Of a DNA stretch of 52,097 nucleotides, positions 31,307-38,265 are shown in pieces. Made by a program: the position numbers and the translations under genes. The DNA is from a virus: positions 1-52,097 of the IMG/VR virus record IMGVR_UViG_3300049847_000386; one strand, 5' to 3'. Under the pieces are notes generated by a model. The model had not been told where the DNA came from, searched no databases, and saw only the letters and a program-made list of their open reading frames with translations. How positions within the stretch are numbered: position 1 is the first letter of the stretch; each line of letters starts with the position of its first letter.

Positions 31307-31654
31307 TCAGGCGTTTGCGCAGGCTTCGATGATATCCACATCCATCCCCTCGTACTCCCCCGCCATGCGCCGATCGGCGCAGTAGGGGTCGCCATCGGCA
31401 ATCCCGAGAAAGCGCTCCACCTCCTGCCAATTCTCCTCGTCCGATGCGCCACCGGCATCCAGCAGCTCAAGCACGTGGTCGCTGTTCATCTGGGCCAGCT
31501 CCAGCACTCGCTTGGCAGTGCGTTCGCCCACAGCGATGCGGATGTCGCGGCACATCGTGCAGTTTGGGTGCGCCTCGATGTGGAGCGGGTCGCCCCAGCC
31601 GTGGCCCCGCATGGCCGCCATCAGCAGGCCTTCGTTGATTTCAGTCGCAGTCAT
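31307..31654 (-). CDS. First gene of early operon 1, hypothetical
   Basis: A 115-aa acidic protein starting MTATEINEGLLMAAMRGHGW, with a CTMC pair. ATG 31654 is fixed by comparison with P2: both leaders run from the same promoter block through GTGATTGAACC and AAAAACAAC to an ATG seven or eight bases later. First genes of phage early operons often target host functions. No family recognised. Confidence 0.65.
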   Translation of the reverse strand: MTATEINEGLLMAAMRGHGWGDPLHIEAHPNCTMCRDIRIAVGERTAKRVLELAQMNSDHVLELLDAGGASDEENWQEVERFLGIADGDPYCADRRMAGEYEGMDVDIIEACANA

Positions 31655-31660
31655 GGTCGC

Positions 31661-31741
31661 GTTGTTTTTGGGTTCAATCACGGCCCAAACGTAATCCATT
31701 GTCTTTCACCCCGGCGAAAGAAATGCAGAAATGTGACGAAC
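31661..31741 (-). promoter_or_regulatory. Early promoter P1 with palindromic operator
   Basis: Near-identical to P2. TACGTTTG (plus 31686-31693) is the -7 element. TCTTTCACCCCGGCGAAAGA (31702-31721) lies eight bases upstream and has inverted TCTTTC/GAAAGA arms. The operator covers the place where a -33 element would be, which suggests control by a repressor or an activator. It starts the recombination and replication operon. Confidence 0.75.
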
Positions 31742-31747
31742 GGAGGG

Positions 31748-32128
31748 CTACCGGGAGCCAAGCAGGACGCCCAGCACGAAGGCGCCCACGGCTATCCACG
31801 GCCCTTTGCGGGCCTTTCTGCGGTCAGCGGCGTATAGGTCGCCGTACTGGCCCCGAAGGGCCTGAAGGTCTCCTTTGCAGCCGTCCCAGCCCGTCTGCTG
31901 CTCCTGTATGGTGACAAGCCTGGATGCCGCAAGGCGGGCGCAGGAATCGGCCTCCTCTCGCTTCACTGCCCACAGCACCCCGTAGTCCTTGGCCACCTCC
32001 TCGGTGACCAGCTTCACGGTGTGCCAGTGGTTCAGCGTGTCAACGGGCAGCAGCAGTGTCGAAACGGACTGCGACCACGCCCATGTAGCGCCACTTGTCA
32101 GAAACAGGAAGATGGCGAGACGCTTCAC
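31748..32128 (-). CDS. Possible outer spanin-like protein, GTG start
   Basis: A 126-aa protein with a signal sequence (MKRLAIFLFLTSGATWAWSQ), a periplasmic charged helix, and a C-terminal hydrophobic segment (GPWIAVGAFVLGVLLGSR). GTG 32128 is used, and the gene overlaps the end of the preceding one by 89 bases. Overlapping small genes with a membrane helix and a secreted partner suggest a spanin pair for disrupting the outer membrane. It lacks a clear lipobox, so the role is tentative. Confidence 0.5.
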   Translation of the reverse strand: MKRLAIFLFLTSGATWAWSQSVSTLLLPVDTLNHWHTVKLVTEEVAKDYGVLWAVKREEADSCARLAASRLVTIQEQQTGWDGCKGDLQALRGQYGDLYAADRRKARKGPWIAVGAFVLGVLLGSR

Positions 32129-32393
32129 GGAGCCGAATGTAAGGGTCCTCGCGCATCAGAATGTCGGCCAGCACGCTGTCGTGGTACTGGCGCATGCTGT
32201 CGATGGCGTCCTCGGTCCTGCGGTCCACCACCTGTAGCCGATGGTCGATCACAGCCCGGAGGCTATCCGCGCGGCGATCCGCCCGAGCCCATCCGTCCTG
32301 CGCGTCCACCCGCGTGCGGCGCTCGGATAGCAGGAGCATGATCGCGGCGACCAGCAGCACGATTAGCGCCCTCGATACCCATGGGCTGGTCAT
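32040..32393 (-). CDS. Possible inner spanin-like (Rz) protein
   Basis: A 117-aa protein with one N-terminal membrane segment (ALIVLLVAAIMLLL) followed by a long charged coiled-coil helix (RADSLRAVIDHRLQVVDRRT). This is the layout of inner spanins such as Rz. It follows the endolysin gene and overlaps the next gene. Sequence motifs are weak; the call rests on topology and place. Confidence 0.55.
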   Translation of the reverse strand: MTSPWVSRALIVLLVAAIMLLLSERRTRVDAQDGWARADRRADSLRAVIDHRLQVVDRRTEDAIDSMRQYHDSVLADILMREDPYIRLREASRHLPVSDKWRYMGVVAVRFDTAAAR

Positions 32394-32397
32394 GGGT

Positions 32398-32676
32398 TCA
32401 TCGAATGTTGTTTGCTGATCGGACTTCTTTCAACTCGGAAATTGACAGCTGCAGACTTTTGATCGAGGCATTCAGATCAAGGCCCACTTGGCGCACCGGA
32501 CCAGTGGCATCTTGTGGCAAGCCACTGCTCAATTGAAGCCAATCGGCTTGAGCCCTCTGCAGGTCGCCGAGTGCCTTTTGCATGTTTGCAACCTGAGTGT
32601 TCATCCACCGATCAAGCCGCATACCGTTTGGCCCTTCGGTGATCATCGCCTTGCCGCCTTTGAATTGAAGTGCCAT
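32398..32676 (-). CDS. Tagged small protein (MALQFKGGKA), in lysis cassette
   Basis: A 92-aa helical protein starting MALQFKGGKAMITEG. The first ten residues match the tag of three proteins encoded after the capsid gene, while the rest differs. It lies between the endolysin and spanin-like genes. The tag suggests a virion or procapsid link; the function of the body is unknown. Confidence 0.7.
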   Translation of the reverse strand: MALQFKGGKAMITEGPNGMRLDRWMNTQVANMQKALGDLQRAQADWLQLSSGLPQDATGPVRQVGLDLNASIKSLQLSISELKEVRSANNIR

Positions 32677-32679
32677 GGG

Positions 32680-33123
32680 TTATTCGATTTCGAAGTGAGG
32701 AAGGTCTTGGAACGTGCCCTGCTCGAGGAGGATGCCGTCGCGGTCGAAGTCGCCACCCCAGCGAACTTGCAGGCCCCGCGCCTGGGCAATTGCCCGAACA
32801 ACGCCAGCAAGGTAACACAGGCTCGGGACATGGTAGGGCTCCGAGCCCACCAGCGCAATGTCCAGCGCTCGGCTCTTGGGCATGCCTGGTCCGGTGATGT
32901 GCTTGGCGGCCTTGTACAGCTCGTCCAGCCTGCCCGTGTACGCGTCCGGGTTCACCCGGCTGTTCCCCGCCCGGAAATACTCCCGCTGCTGGGCGATGGT
33001 GCGGTCGGTCTGTACCACCCGCCAGTCGAACGGGGTCGCCTTCGCGGCCTCGCGCATGACATCCGCCAGCCGGTCGTCCAGCCGGGTCATCAGCTCGAGG
33101 CTCTTGGGGTCAAGGCTGGTCAT
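32680..33123 (-). CDS. M15-family endolysin (L-Ala-D-Glu type endopeptidase)
   Basis: A 147-aa peptidoglycan peptidase. It shows DRTIAQQREYFRAGNSRVN (40-58), HITGPGMPKSRALDIA (75-90) with His75 and Asp88 as zinc ligands, RWGGDFDRDG (121-130) and DLPHFEIE with His143. The His-Asp spacing is longer than in the common SxHxxGxAxD form. M15 phage endolysins cleave peptide cross-links. There is no signal peptide, so a holin is needed, and holin-like genes lie just upstream. Confidence 0.88.
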   Translation of the reverse strand: MTSLDPKSLELMTRLDDRLADVMREAAKATPFDWRVVQTDRTIAQQREYFRAGNSRVNPDAYTGRLDELYKAAKHITGPGMPKSRALDIALVGSEPYHVPSLCYLAGVVRAIAQARGLQVRWGGDFDRDGILLEQGTFQDLPHFEIE

Positions 33124-33511
33124 TCGGGTCGGGCTTCTTCTTGAAGTAGGTCACCACCTTGTCGATCACCGGGCCGATGATGGGCAGGTTCGATAGCATA
33201 GGCAGCAGGTCCAGTGCGATGGATCCTCCGGTGAAGCCCACAAGCCCGCCGCATAGCACGGTGATCTTCTCCATAAGGTGCGGATACTTCACCGCGAATG
33301 AGGCGACAGCGGCCACCTCATTCGCAGCAACCACCGCATCCGGGATCACGTAGGCCAGCGCAGCAACCACCCAGACGGAATTGATCACCCCTGATAGTTC
33401 AGCGTGGATGAACTGGCGAACGCTCCACCCATCGTGTGCGAGGTACTTTTTGGCGAGGTATGAAAGCAGGCCCAGCACCACGGCCCAATAGAAGATGGCA
33501 GGGGCGATCAT
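33110..33511 (-). CDS. Holin-like multi-pass membrane protein
   Basis: A 133-aa protein with about three or four hydrophobic segments (AIFYWAVVLGLLSYL; VINSVWVVAALAYVI; VGFTGGSIALDLLPML) and a basic C-terminus (YFKKKPDPNDQP). The position just before the endolysin gene and its topology fit a holin. A second membrane protein lies upstream, so which one forms the hole is uncertain. Confidence 0.6.
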   Translation of the reverse strand: MIAPAIFYWAVVLGLLSYLAKKYLAHDGWSVRQFIHAELSGVINSVWVVAALAYVIPDAVVAANEVAAVASFAVKYPHLMEKITVLCGGLVGFTGGSIALDLLPMLSNLPIIGPVIDKVVTYFKKKPDPNDQP

Positions 33512-33780
33512 CGGGCGACGGGAAATAGGTTTTTGATGGCCTCGCCACCTGCAAGGCCGAAGGCCAGGGCCGCGGCGTTGGCATTCACACCAAGCTGTTC
33601 AGGCAGGAAGAACAGCACACAGGCCGCGGTCAGGCCAAGGCTCAACAGGGCATAACCGTAGTGCGCCTTGAACCATTGCCAAGCAGATGGACGTGCGGCC
33701 TCGGCCTTGCCCATGGTGGACCAGTGGAACACAAGCCCGCCAAGTGCGCAAGCGAAGTAGATATACAGCTGCAGGTTCAT
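33508..33780 (-). CDS. Small membrane protein, holin or antiholin candidate
   Basis: A 90-aa protein with three hydrophobic segments: LYIYFACALGGLVFHW, YGYALLSLGLTAACVLFFL and NAAALAFGLAGGEAI. It overlaps its neighbours as ATGA on both sides. The size and three-pass topology resemble class I holins. The choice between this and the 133-aa protein cannot be made from sequence. Confidence 0.6.
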   Translation of the reverse strand: MNLQLYIYFACALGGLVFHWSTMGKAEAARPSAWQWFKAHYGYALLSLGLTAACVLFFLPEQLGVNANAAALAFGLAGGEAIKNLFPVAR

Positions 33781-34007
33781 GCTTTCTTGGGGGTTGGGTG
33801 TTTTGCCGGAATATGACCATCATCATCGTCGTCGATCTCCAGTAGCATCGAAACCCGCTGCCGGAACAGCAGGAATGATTGCCGGATGCCGGCAACGTCG
33901 GTTTCGAGGGCGTCGAACTTGGTGACCATGCGCGAAAGGAAGTAAGCGCAAACGCTCATCAGCACGGCGATCACCGAGAGGAGGATTGTGTTCAATTCGG
34001 GTTCCAT
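33777..34007 (-). CDS. Small single-pass membrane protein with coiled coil
   Basis: A 76-aa protein starting MEPELNTILLSVIAVLMSVC with one N-terminal membrane helix, a short coiled coil (FDALETDVAGIRQSFLLFRQ) and an acidic run (DDDDD). It resembles haemolysin XhlA-like accessory lysis proteins in layout. ATG 34007 follows the previous stop by one base. It opens the lysis cassette. Confidence 0.55.
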   Translation of the reverse strand: MEPELNTILLSVIAVLMSVCAYFLSRMVTKFDALETDVAGIRQSFLLFRQRVSMLLEIDDDDDGHIPAKHPTPKKA

Positions 34008-34008
34008 T

Positions 34009-34866
34009 TCAGTCGTTGGTGGCGATTGCGTAAATCCCACAAGATCCGACAGGCGAGATGGATGCGGTCACGATGTCTCGTCCGCTGATTCCGCTGTTTT
34101 CACAGGACATCACCGACGAACCTCCACGATAAAATGCCAAGATGTAGCTGTCGGTCCCGTCCGTAACGATGCATGCCCGAAGACGCTGTTCTGCCGTGGA
34201 CATGTCATTGCAGGAGGCGCAATCAGGGCTGGCATCGGTGATCATCGCCACCCGCCACACCACCGCACCACCATCCCCGCAGGTTGTGGGCGTGCTGGTG
34301 GGCACAGGCAAGGCCCCGTCGTTCTGATTCCATGGGCCGGCTGGGGAGCCCGATGGGTTGAAGTAGGTGTACAAGTATCCCGGGGTCGCCGAGCTGGTGA
34401 TCACCCAATCACCTCCAGGGGCATTGAGCATGATGCTGTCAAGCAGGCGCGTGCCGCCCACCTTCGTCCAGACCGAAGCTCCGTTCTCTTCACCATCCAA
34501 GCAGTAGGTGCCGTTCACCGCAGCGGTTCCTGCCCCGCTCACCACCCATGCCGATGTCCCGTCGACGATGGTAGCACATTCCAGCAGCGCTTCTTCCAGC
34601 GTAAGGGGTGCGGCGCATGAGACGCGCGGGGCGTAAGTGGAGCACAGCTCCGCTGATAGAACGCTGGTCACATCGCACCGGATAGCGCCAGCATTCACAT
34701 CCAGAGAAGCAAGCAGCATCCCGAGCAGCCCAGCTGCCGAATTGCAGTCCAGCGGTTCGCCCGCGTCAGCCTGGGTGATTAGCAGCCGAGCGCAGCCGTC
34801 CGCGTCCACAAGCCCGACATGCCGGACAAGTGAATCGACGCTGGCGATCGTGTTGCTGCAGTCCAT
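34009..34866 (-). CDS. Tail-associated protein with recurrent VNGxY domain
   Basis: A 285-aa protein starting MDCSNTIASVDSLVRHVGLV. Residues about 113-190 contain SGAGTAAVNGTYCLDG, a Trp, KVGG and WVITS followed by DGALPVPT. The 736-aa tail protein begins with a similar arrangement, so this is a reused surface domain, perhaps for binding sugars or host surface. The remainder is Cys-rich. ATG 34866 lies 18 bases after a strong terminator hairpin. It is likely a minor tail or receptor-binding protein. Confidence 0.6.
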   Translation of the reverse strand: MDCSNTIASVDSLVRHVGLVDADGCARLLITQADAGEPLDCNSAAGLLGMLLASLDVNAGAIRCDVTSVLSAELCSTYAPRVSCAAPLTLEEALLECATIVDGTSAWVVSGAGTAAVNGTYCLDGEENGASVWTKVGGTRLLDSIMLNAPGGDWVITSSATPGYLYTYFNPSGSPAGPWNQNDGALPVPTSTPTTCGDGGAVVWRVAMITDASPDCASCNDMSTAEQRLRACIVTDGTDSYILAFYRGGSSVMSCENSGISGRDIVTASISPVGSCGIYAIATND

Positions 34867-34883
34867 TTTCGGGTTGGGTATGC

Positions 34884-34908
34884 AAAGGGCCGCTCGTCGC
34901 GGCCCTTT
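34884..34908 (-). terminator. Strong terminator hairpin, symmetric
   Basis: AAAGGGCCGC, a 5-base loop and GCGGCCCTTT form a perfect 10-bp stem. Both sides end in a short T run, so it can work in either direction. It separates the small 79-aa gene from the 285-aa tail gene. Confidence 0.85.
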
Positions 34909-34925
34909 CACGTGGGGTGGGTCGC

Positions 34926-35165
34926 TTAGGTCTCCTCGATGAGGATGATGGCAGGCTTGCCGTCGTCGCTCACGCCGATCACGTATCGGGCGATCTGCTC
35001 CAGCGTGAGGTTGTTGCCCTCGCACTGCCGAACGCTCTCGATGTTGGCTGCGGCAGCCGATACGCGCACCGTGCGCAGGCCGTAGTTGCCAGCGATGTCC
35101 TTGACAAGGAGGCTGTTGAGCAGCTCCTCGATGCTGATGCTGATGTTGTCGCAGTTCACTGCCAT
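34926..35165 (-). CDS. Small hypothetical protein after tail-tube-like gene
   Basis: A 79-aa protein starting MAVNCDNISISIEELLNSLL. It is mixed alpha/beta with no membrane segment. It lies between the putative tail-tube gene and a strong terminator, so it may be abundant. No family recognised. Confidence 0.55.
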   Translation of the reverse strand: MAVNCDNISISIEELLNSLLVKDIAGNYGLRTVRVSAAAANIESVRQCEGNNLTLEQIARYVIGVSDDGKPAIILIEET

Positions 35166-35196
35166 CGTCGTAGGTGTTGAAGGTTACCCTGGGCGC

Positions 35197-35751
35197 TTAG
35201 GCCATCGGGTTATCGATGCGGAGGGGCGCGAACTGGCTCTTCCACTTCATTTCCAGCTTCAGGATGGCGTAGTCGTCATCGCTCTCGGCGATCTCCTCCC
35301 ATCCGCGCCAGTTGACCAGGATGCCTGCGTTGCCGCCGTAGAGCTTGCCGCCCAGCGTGCCGTACCACATGCGGTACTGGCGGTTGCAGCCGGTCGCCCG
35401 GGCCGCCTCGTAGTTGGTATCGCTGTTGTCGTCCACCGTGGCAGCGAGGGTGAACTCCTGGGGGGAGTAGACCCGGCGCTGGCCGCTGATCTTCTTCTCG
35501 GTCTGCGAAGGAGCGGCGATGCTGCCAATCACCGTGAGCTCACGGATCGCGTTGGCGTTGCTGCCGCTGGCGCTGATGCGCGAGGCCCATTCGGCGGGGT
35601 CGGTCCAGTCGGTCAGCGGGTAACCGTCGTTGGACAGGTAGATAACGCTCACCTGGGCCTGAAGCAGGGCCGGGGCGCACTGGCTGAAGCTGACGGTGGG
35701 GAGGATGGCCGTGCAGTCCGCAGGGCAAACGATGGTTTCGATGGAGGCCAT
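35197..35751 (-). CDS. Possible major tail (tube) protein
   Basis: A 184-aa protein starting MASIETIVCPADCTAILPTV. The layout (QAQVSVIYLSNDGYPLTDWT, later WYGTLGGKLYGGNAGILVNW) suggests a beta-sandwich structural protein, and its size fits a tail-tube subunit. It has its own promoter-like element and a short operon ending in a strong terminator, as expected for a very abundant protein. Its place after the tape measure is unusual for a tube gene, so this is tentative; a distal tail protein is the alternative. Confidence 0.5.
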   Translation of the reverse strand: MASIETIVCPADCTAILPTVSFSQCAPALLQAQVSVIYLSNDGYPLTDWTDPAEWASRISASGSNANAIRELTVIGSIAAPSQTEKKISGQRRVYSPQEFTLAATVDDNSDTNYEAARATGCNRQYRMWYGTLGGKLYGGNAGILVNWRGWEEIAESDDDYAILKLEMKWKSQFAPLRIDNPMA

Positions 35752-35772
35752 GTTGATGGTCGTGTTGTGGAT

Positions 35773-35794
35773 GCAAACCTATGCGGGCGAATGT
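35773..35794 (-). promoter_or_regulatory. Promoter-like region before 184-aa tail gene
   Basis: The minus strand has TTG, 19 bases and TAGGTTTG, which fits the Bacteroidota -33/-7 arrangement, overlapped by ACATTCGCCCGCAT (35781-35794), the recurrent late motif. The gap holds no gene. Confidence 0.6.
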
Positions 35795-35817
35795 GCCGGA
35801 CAACGCGTCGGGCATCA

Positions 35818-35834
35818 TTGTAACGATTCGTTCA
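35818..35834. repeat. 17-bp repeat TTGTAACGATTCGTTCA, copy 1
   Basis: An exact copy is at 51114-51130. The core AACGATTCGTT is an 11-bp palindrome. This copy includes the stop codon of the 666-aa tail gene. Both copies lie at the 3' end of a structural gene and just upstream of a late promoter-like element. Confidence 0.85.
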
Positions 35835-37832
35835 CGGGCAGTTGAAGAATACCTTTGAGCCGTAGCCGATGATGCACTCGCCCACCATCACCTTGATGCG
35901 GTAGTATTCATTCGTGGCGTTGGGGCGCGTAATATCCACGCCCACCAGCCAATCGTCCGCCGACAATTCGATGTCGGTGTCCTCCCACGTGGTGCCGTCG
36001 CTGCTTCGCTGAAGCACCCCAACATGCCCAGGCATGACCACCGCGGCCACGGACTGCACGCAGTCGCCATCCACCTCTTCGGTCGGTGCTTCGTATGCGA
36101 TCAGCGCCACGCTCGACCAGCCCAGCGTGTTCAGGTCGAAGTAGACGTGGTACGGCGATCCTTCACCCCGAACAATTTGGGCCAATCCACTTTCGCATGT
36201 GGTGTAGGGCTGGAACGCATCGCCAGTGTAATAGGCGAATCGCGGCTGATTGCGGAACAGGTAGTAGTCGTCGTTCGCTAATGTCCCGTCATCGAATCCG
36301 GCCGCACTCACACAGGATTCACGGCAAGGTGGATCGAAGTCATCGCAGCAGGCCACCGTTGCGCTTTCCAATTGAAAGGTGATTGTGACCTCGGCCAAGC
36401 ACTCGCCGAAGTCCTCCTGCCAATCCACCGCCACCCGCACGTTGGTCATCACGTCGGGGGAAAGGCCCACTGCGGTCAGACGCACGGTATCGTACAGCGG
36501 CAGGTCCGAAAGAGCGTCCGCGATGTACCACGGCCGCAGGCCCAGCTTCAGCGTCCACGTGGTTTCCTTTCGCTTGGATACATCGATGCGCGAACCGTCC
36601 GCCTTGGTCTTCTGCTCGATCACCGTATTCACCTCGGGCACGATCGGGTAGATGGACTGTTCGAGGAACATCGCCTGCACGAATCCACCGGCCGCGTAGG
36701 TGTTGCCCACGTTGCCGCAGTTGGACCAGTCCAGCTTGTAGAAACACTCGTTCACCGTGGCTGCGCATCCGATGGTGAGCCCGGTCAGGCACCCATCGAA
36801 CCCACCAGAAGGGAACACGGTCAGCAGCGTGTCCGCGCCCACGAAGAAGGTGAACGTGGTCGTTCCGTCCTCTTCGATGATGGCCATGACGCTCTGAAAT
36901 CCCAGCTCGCCAACATGCACGTTCAGCTCGCCGGTTGTCCTGCCCGTGACCGTAAGCGTGAACTGCATCACCGATTCGCTGCACGCCGAAATGTGGTCCT
37001 GCGGCGTGAAGTTCATTCGCCGGAACTCCGGTGTCTGGCCAGTTCCGGTGAAGCACATGCCATCGCCGTCCACGGTCATTGGATCTGTTGCAAGGCCCTG
37101 CCAGGCACCAGCATTGAACCGGTACCAGTTGCCGCTCTTCGAATCGTACCAGCTCGTTGATGTTCCGGGCGTGGAGGATGCCCAGCTTCCGCCCGAATAG
37201 GTGTAAAGCAGGTTGTCGCCGAAGTTGGCCACCAGCGCACCTTCAACGGCAAATGCAGGATCGGTCGGGGTGCCCGCCACCAGCGTGGAGCCAATCAGCG
37301 TTCGACCATCCCCGAACTGAACATGCCACAACCCGGAAGGATTGGCCTGTGAACTGTACAGGCCAGCGGCGAACGGATCCACGGTAAGGCTGTTGGGCAG
37401 GTACGTGCGACATACAACGGTCACGGGCTCGCTGTAGTAGGTCACCCCGCCGCTCACGATCCGAGCCCAATACCGGCCGCTGTCAATGGCGCTGTCGCCG
37501 AAGACCTGCTCGTTGTAGGTGATGTAATCCACCCCGGACGCTTGGAAGTAGGTCAGGTTGATGATCTGGTCCGCAAGGTCCAGCACCATCGCGGCATCAT
37601 CCCCGGGGCCGTCGTACAGCTTCCAGCTCGTCACCAGGTCCATGGACGAAGGCCGCACGAACTGGAACGGGGGCAGGCTGTCACCGGGCCAGATCAGCGC
37701 GAACGAACAACTGTCCCAATCCCACAGATCGGCGCACTGCCGCTGGTTCCCGTTCAGCCAGGCCGCCGAATCGTACCAGCGCCATGGCGTCTTGATCTGG
37801 CCATTGAAGTTGGGGATTGACGGGCTGGGCAT
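35832..37832 (-). CDS. Large minor tail protein
   Basis: A 666-aa beta-rich protein with many Trp, Tyr and Cys. One segment (SGRYWARIVSGGVTYYSEPV) resembles distal tail modules. Another (YTYSGGSWASSTPGTSTSWY) resembles fibre repeats. Several Cys pairs occur in the middle and C-terminal parts (CCDDFDPPCRESC). It follows the tape measure, a distal tail protein and a lipoprotein gene, so it is probably at the tail tip or baseplate. No enzyme motif seen. Confidence 0.65.
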   Translation of the reverse strand: MPSPSIPNFNGQIKTPWRWYDSAAWLNGNQRQCADLWDWDSCSFALIWPGDSLPPFQFVRPSSMDLVTSWKLYDGPGDDAAMVLDLADQIINLTYFQASGVDYITYNEQVFGDSAIDSGRYWARIVSGGVTYYSEPVTVVCRTYLPNSLTVDPFAAGLYSSQANPSGLWHVQFGDGRTLIGSTLVAGTPTDPAFAVEGALVANFGDNLLYTYSGGSWASSTPGTSTSWYDSKSGNWYRFNAGAWQGLATDPMTVDGDGMCFTGTGQTPEFRRMNFTPQDHISACSESVMQFTLTVTGRTTGELNVHVGELGFQSVMAIIEEDGTTTFTFFVGADTLLTVFPSGGFDGCLTGLTIGCAATVNECFYKLDWSNCGNVGNTYAAGGFVQAMFLEQSIYPIVPEVNTVIEQKTKADGSRIDVSKRKETTWTLKLGLRPWYIADALSDLPLYDTVRLTAVGLSPDVMTNVRVAVDWQEDFGECLAEVTITFQLESATVACCDDFDPPCRESCVSAAGFDDGTLANDDYYLFRNQPRFAYYTGDAFQPYTTCESGLAQIVRGEGSPYHVYFDLNTLGWSSVALIAYEAPTEEVDGDCVQSVAAVVMPGHVGVLQRSSDGTTWEDTDIELSADDWLVGVDITRPNATNEYYRIKVMVGECIIGYGSKVFFNCP

Positions 37833-37838
37833 GGGTGA

Positions 37839-38243
37839 TTACCAATTTGCGATGTAGTGGATTCCGGCGCCGTCCAACTCGGTGGGTGGAAGCGTTATCG
37901 GCAAGGGCTCCAGAGACGGAGATCCAGTTAGCGACAGGACAATATTCATCGTGTCTCCGCTGACGTTGAAGAAGAACAGCGTGTCCTTCCTGTAGATGTT
38001 CGCCTCACTTCCCCCGAGCGTGTACAGCAGCCCCGGGCTATCCGCATTGCACACCAGACGGTAGGGGTGGAACAGCTGCGTTGCCCGAGATACAAATACG
38101 CTCACTGAATCACAGGGGCCATCGGACACCAGGATGTGCGCTTGTCGGAAGATGGGGTATTCAGGACCGGCCATGTCGTCGTGCGACTTGTCGCAAGAGA
38201 TCAACAGCGTCAATGCGACCAATGCCAATGTTGCAGCTTTCAT
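37839..38243 (-). CDS. Predicted lipoprotein in tail module
   Basis: A 134-aa protein with a type II signal: MKAATLALVALTLLISCDKS, lipobox LLIS-C at about residue 17. Acidic residues soon after the Cys (DKSHDD) resemble the Bacteroidota surface-export signal. The mature part is about 115 residues of beta character. A lipoprotein among tail genes might coat the host surface and block re-adsorption, as T5 Llp does; that is inference. Confidence 0.7.
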   Translation of the reverse strand: MKAATLALVALTLLISCDKSHDDMAGPEYPIFRQAHILVSDGPCDSVSVFVSRATQLFHPYRLVCNADSPGLLYTLGGSEANIYRKDTLFFFNVSGDTMNIVLSLTGSPSLEPLPITLPPTELDGAGIHYIANW

Positions 38244-38265
38244 CGTTGTTCGGATTTTGGGAAAG

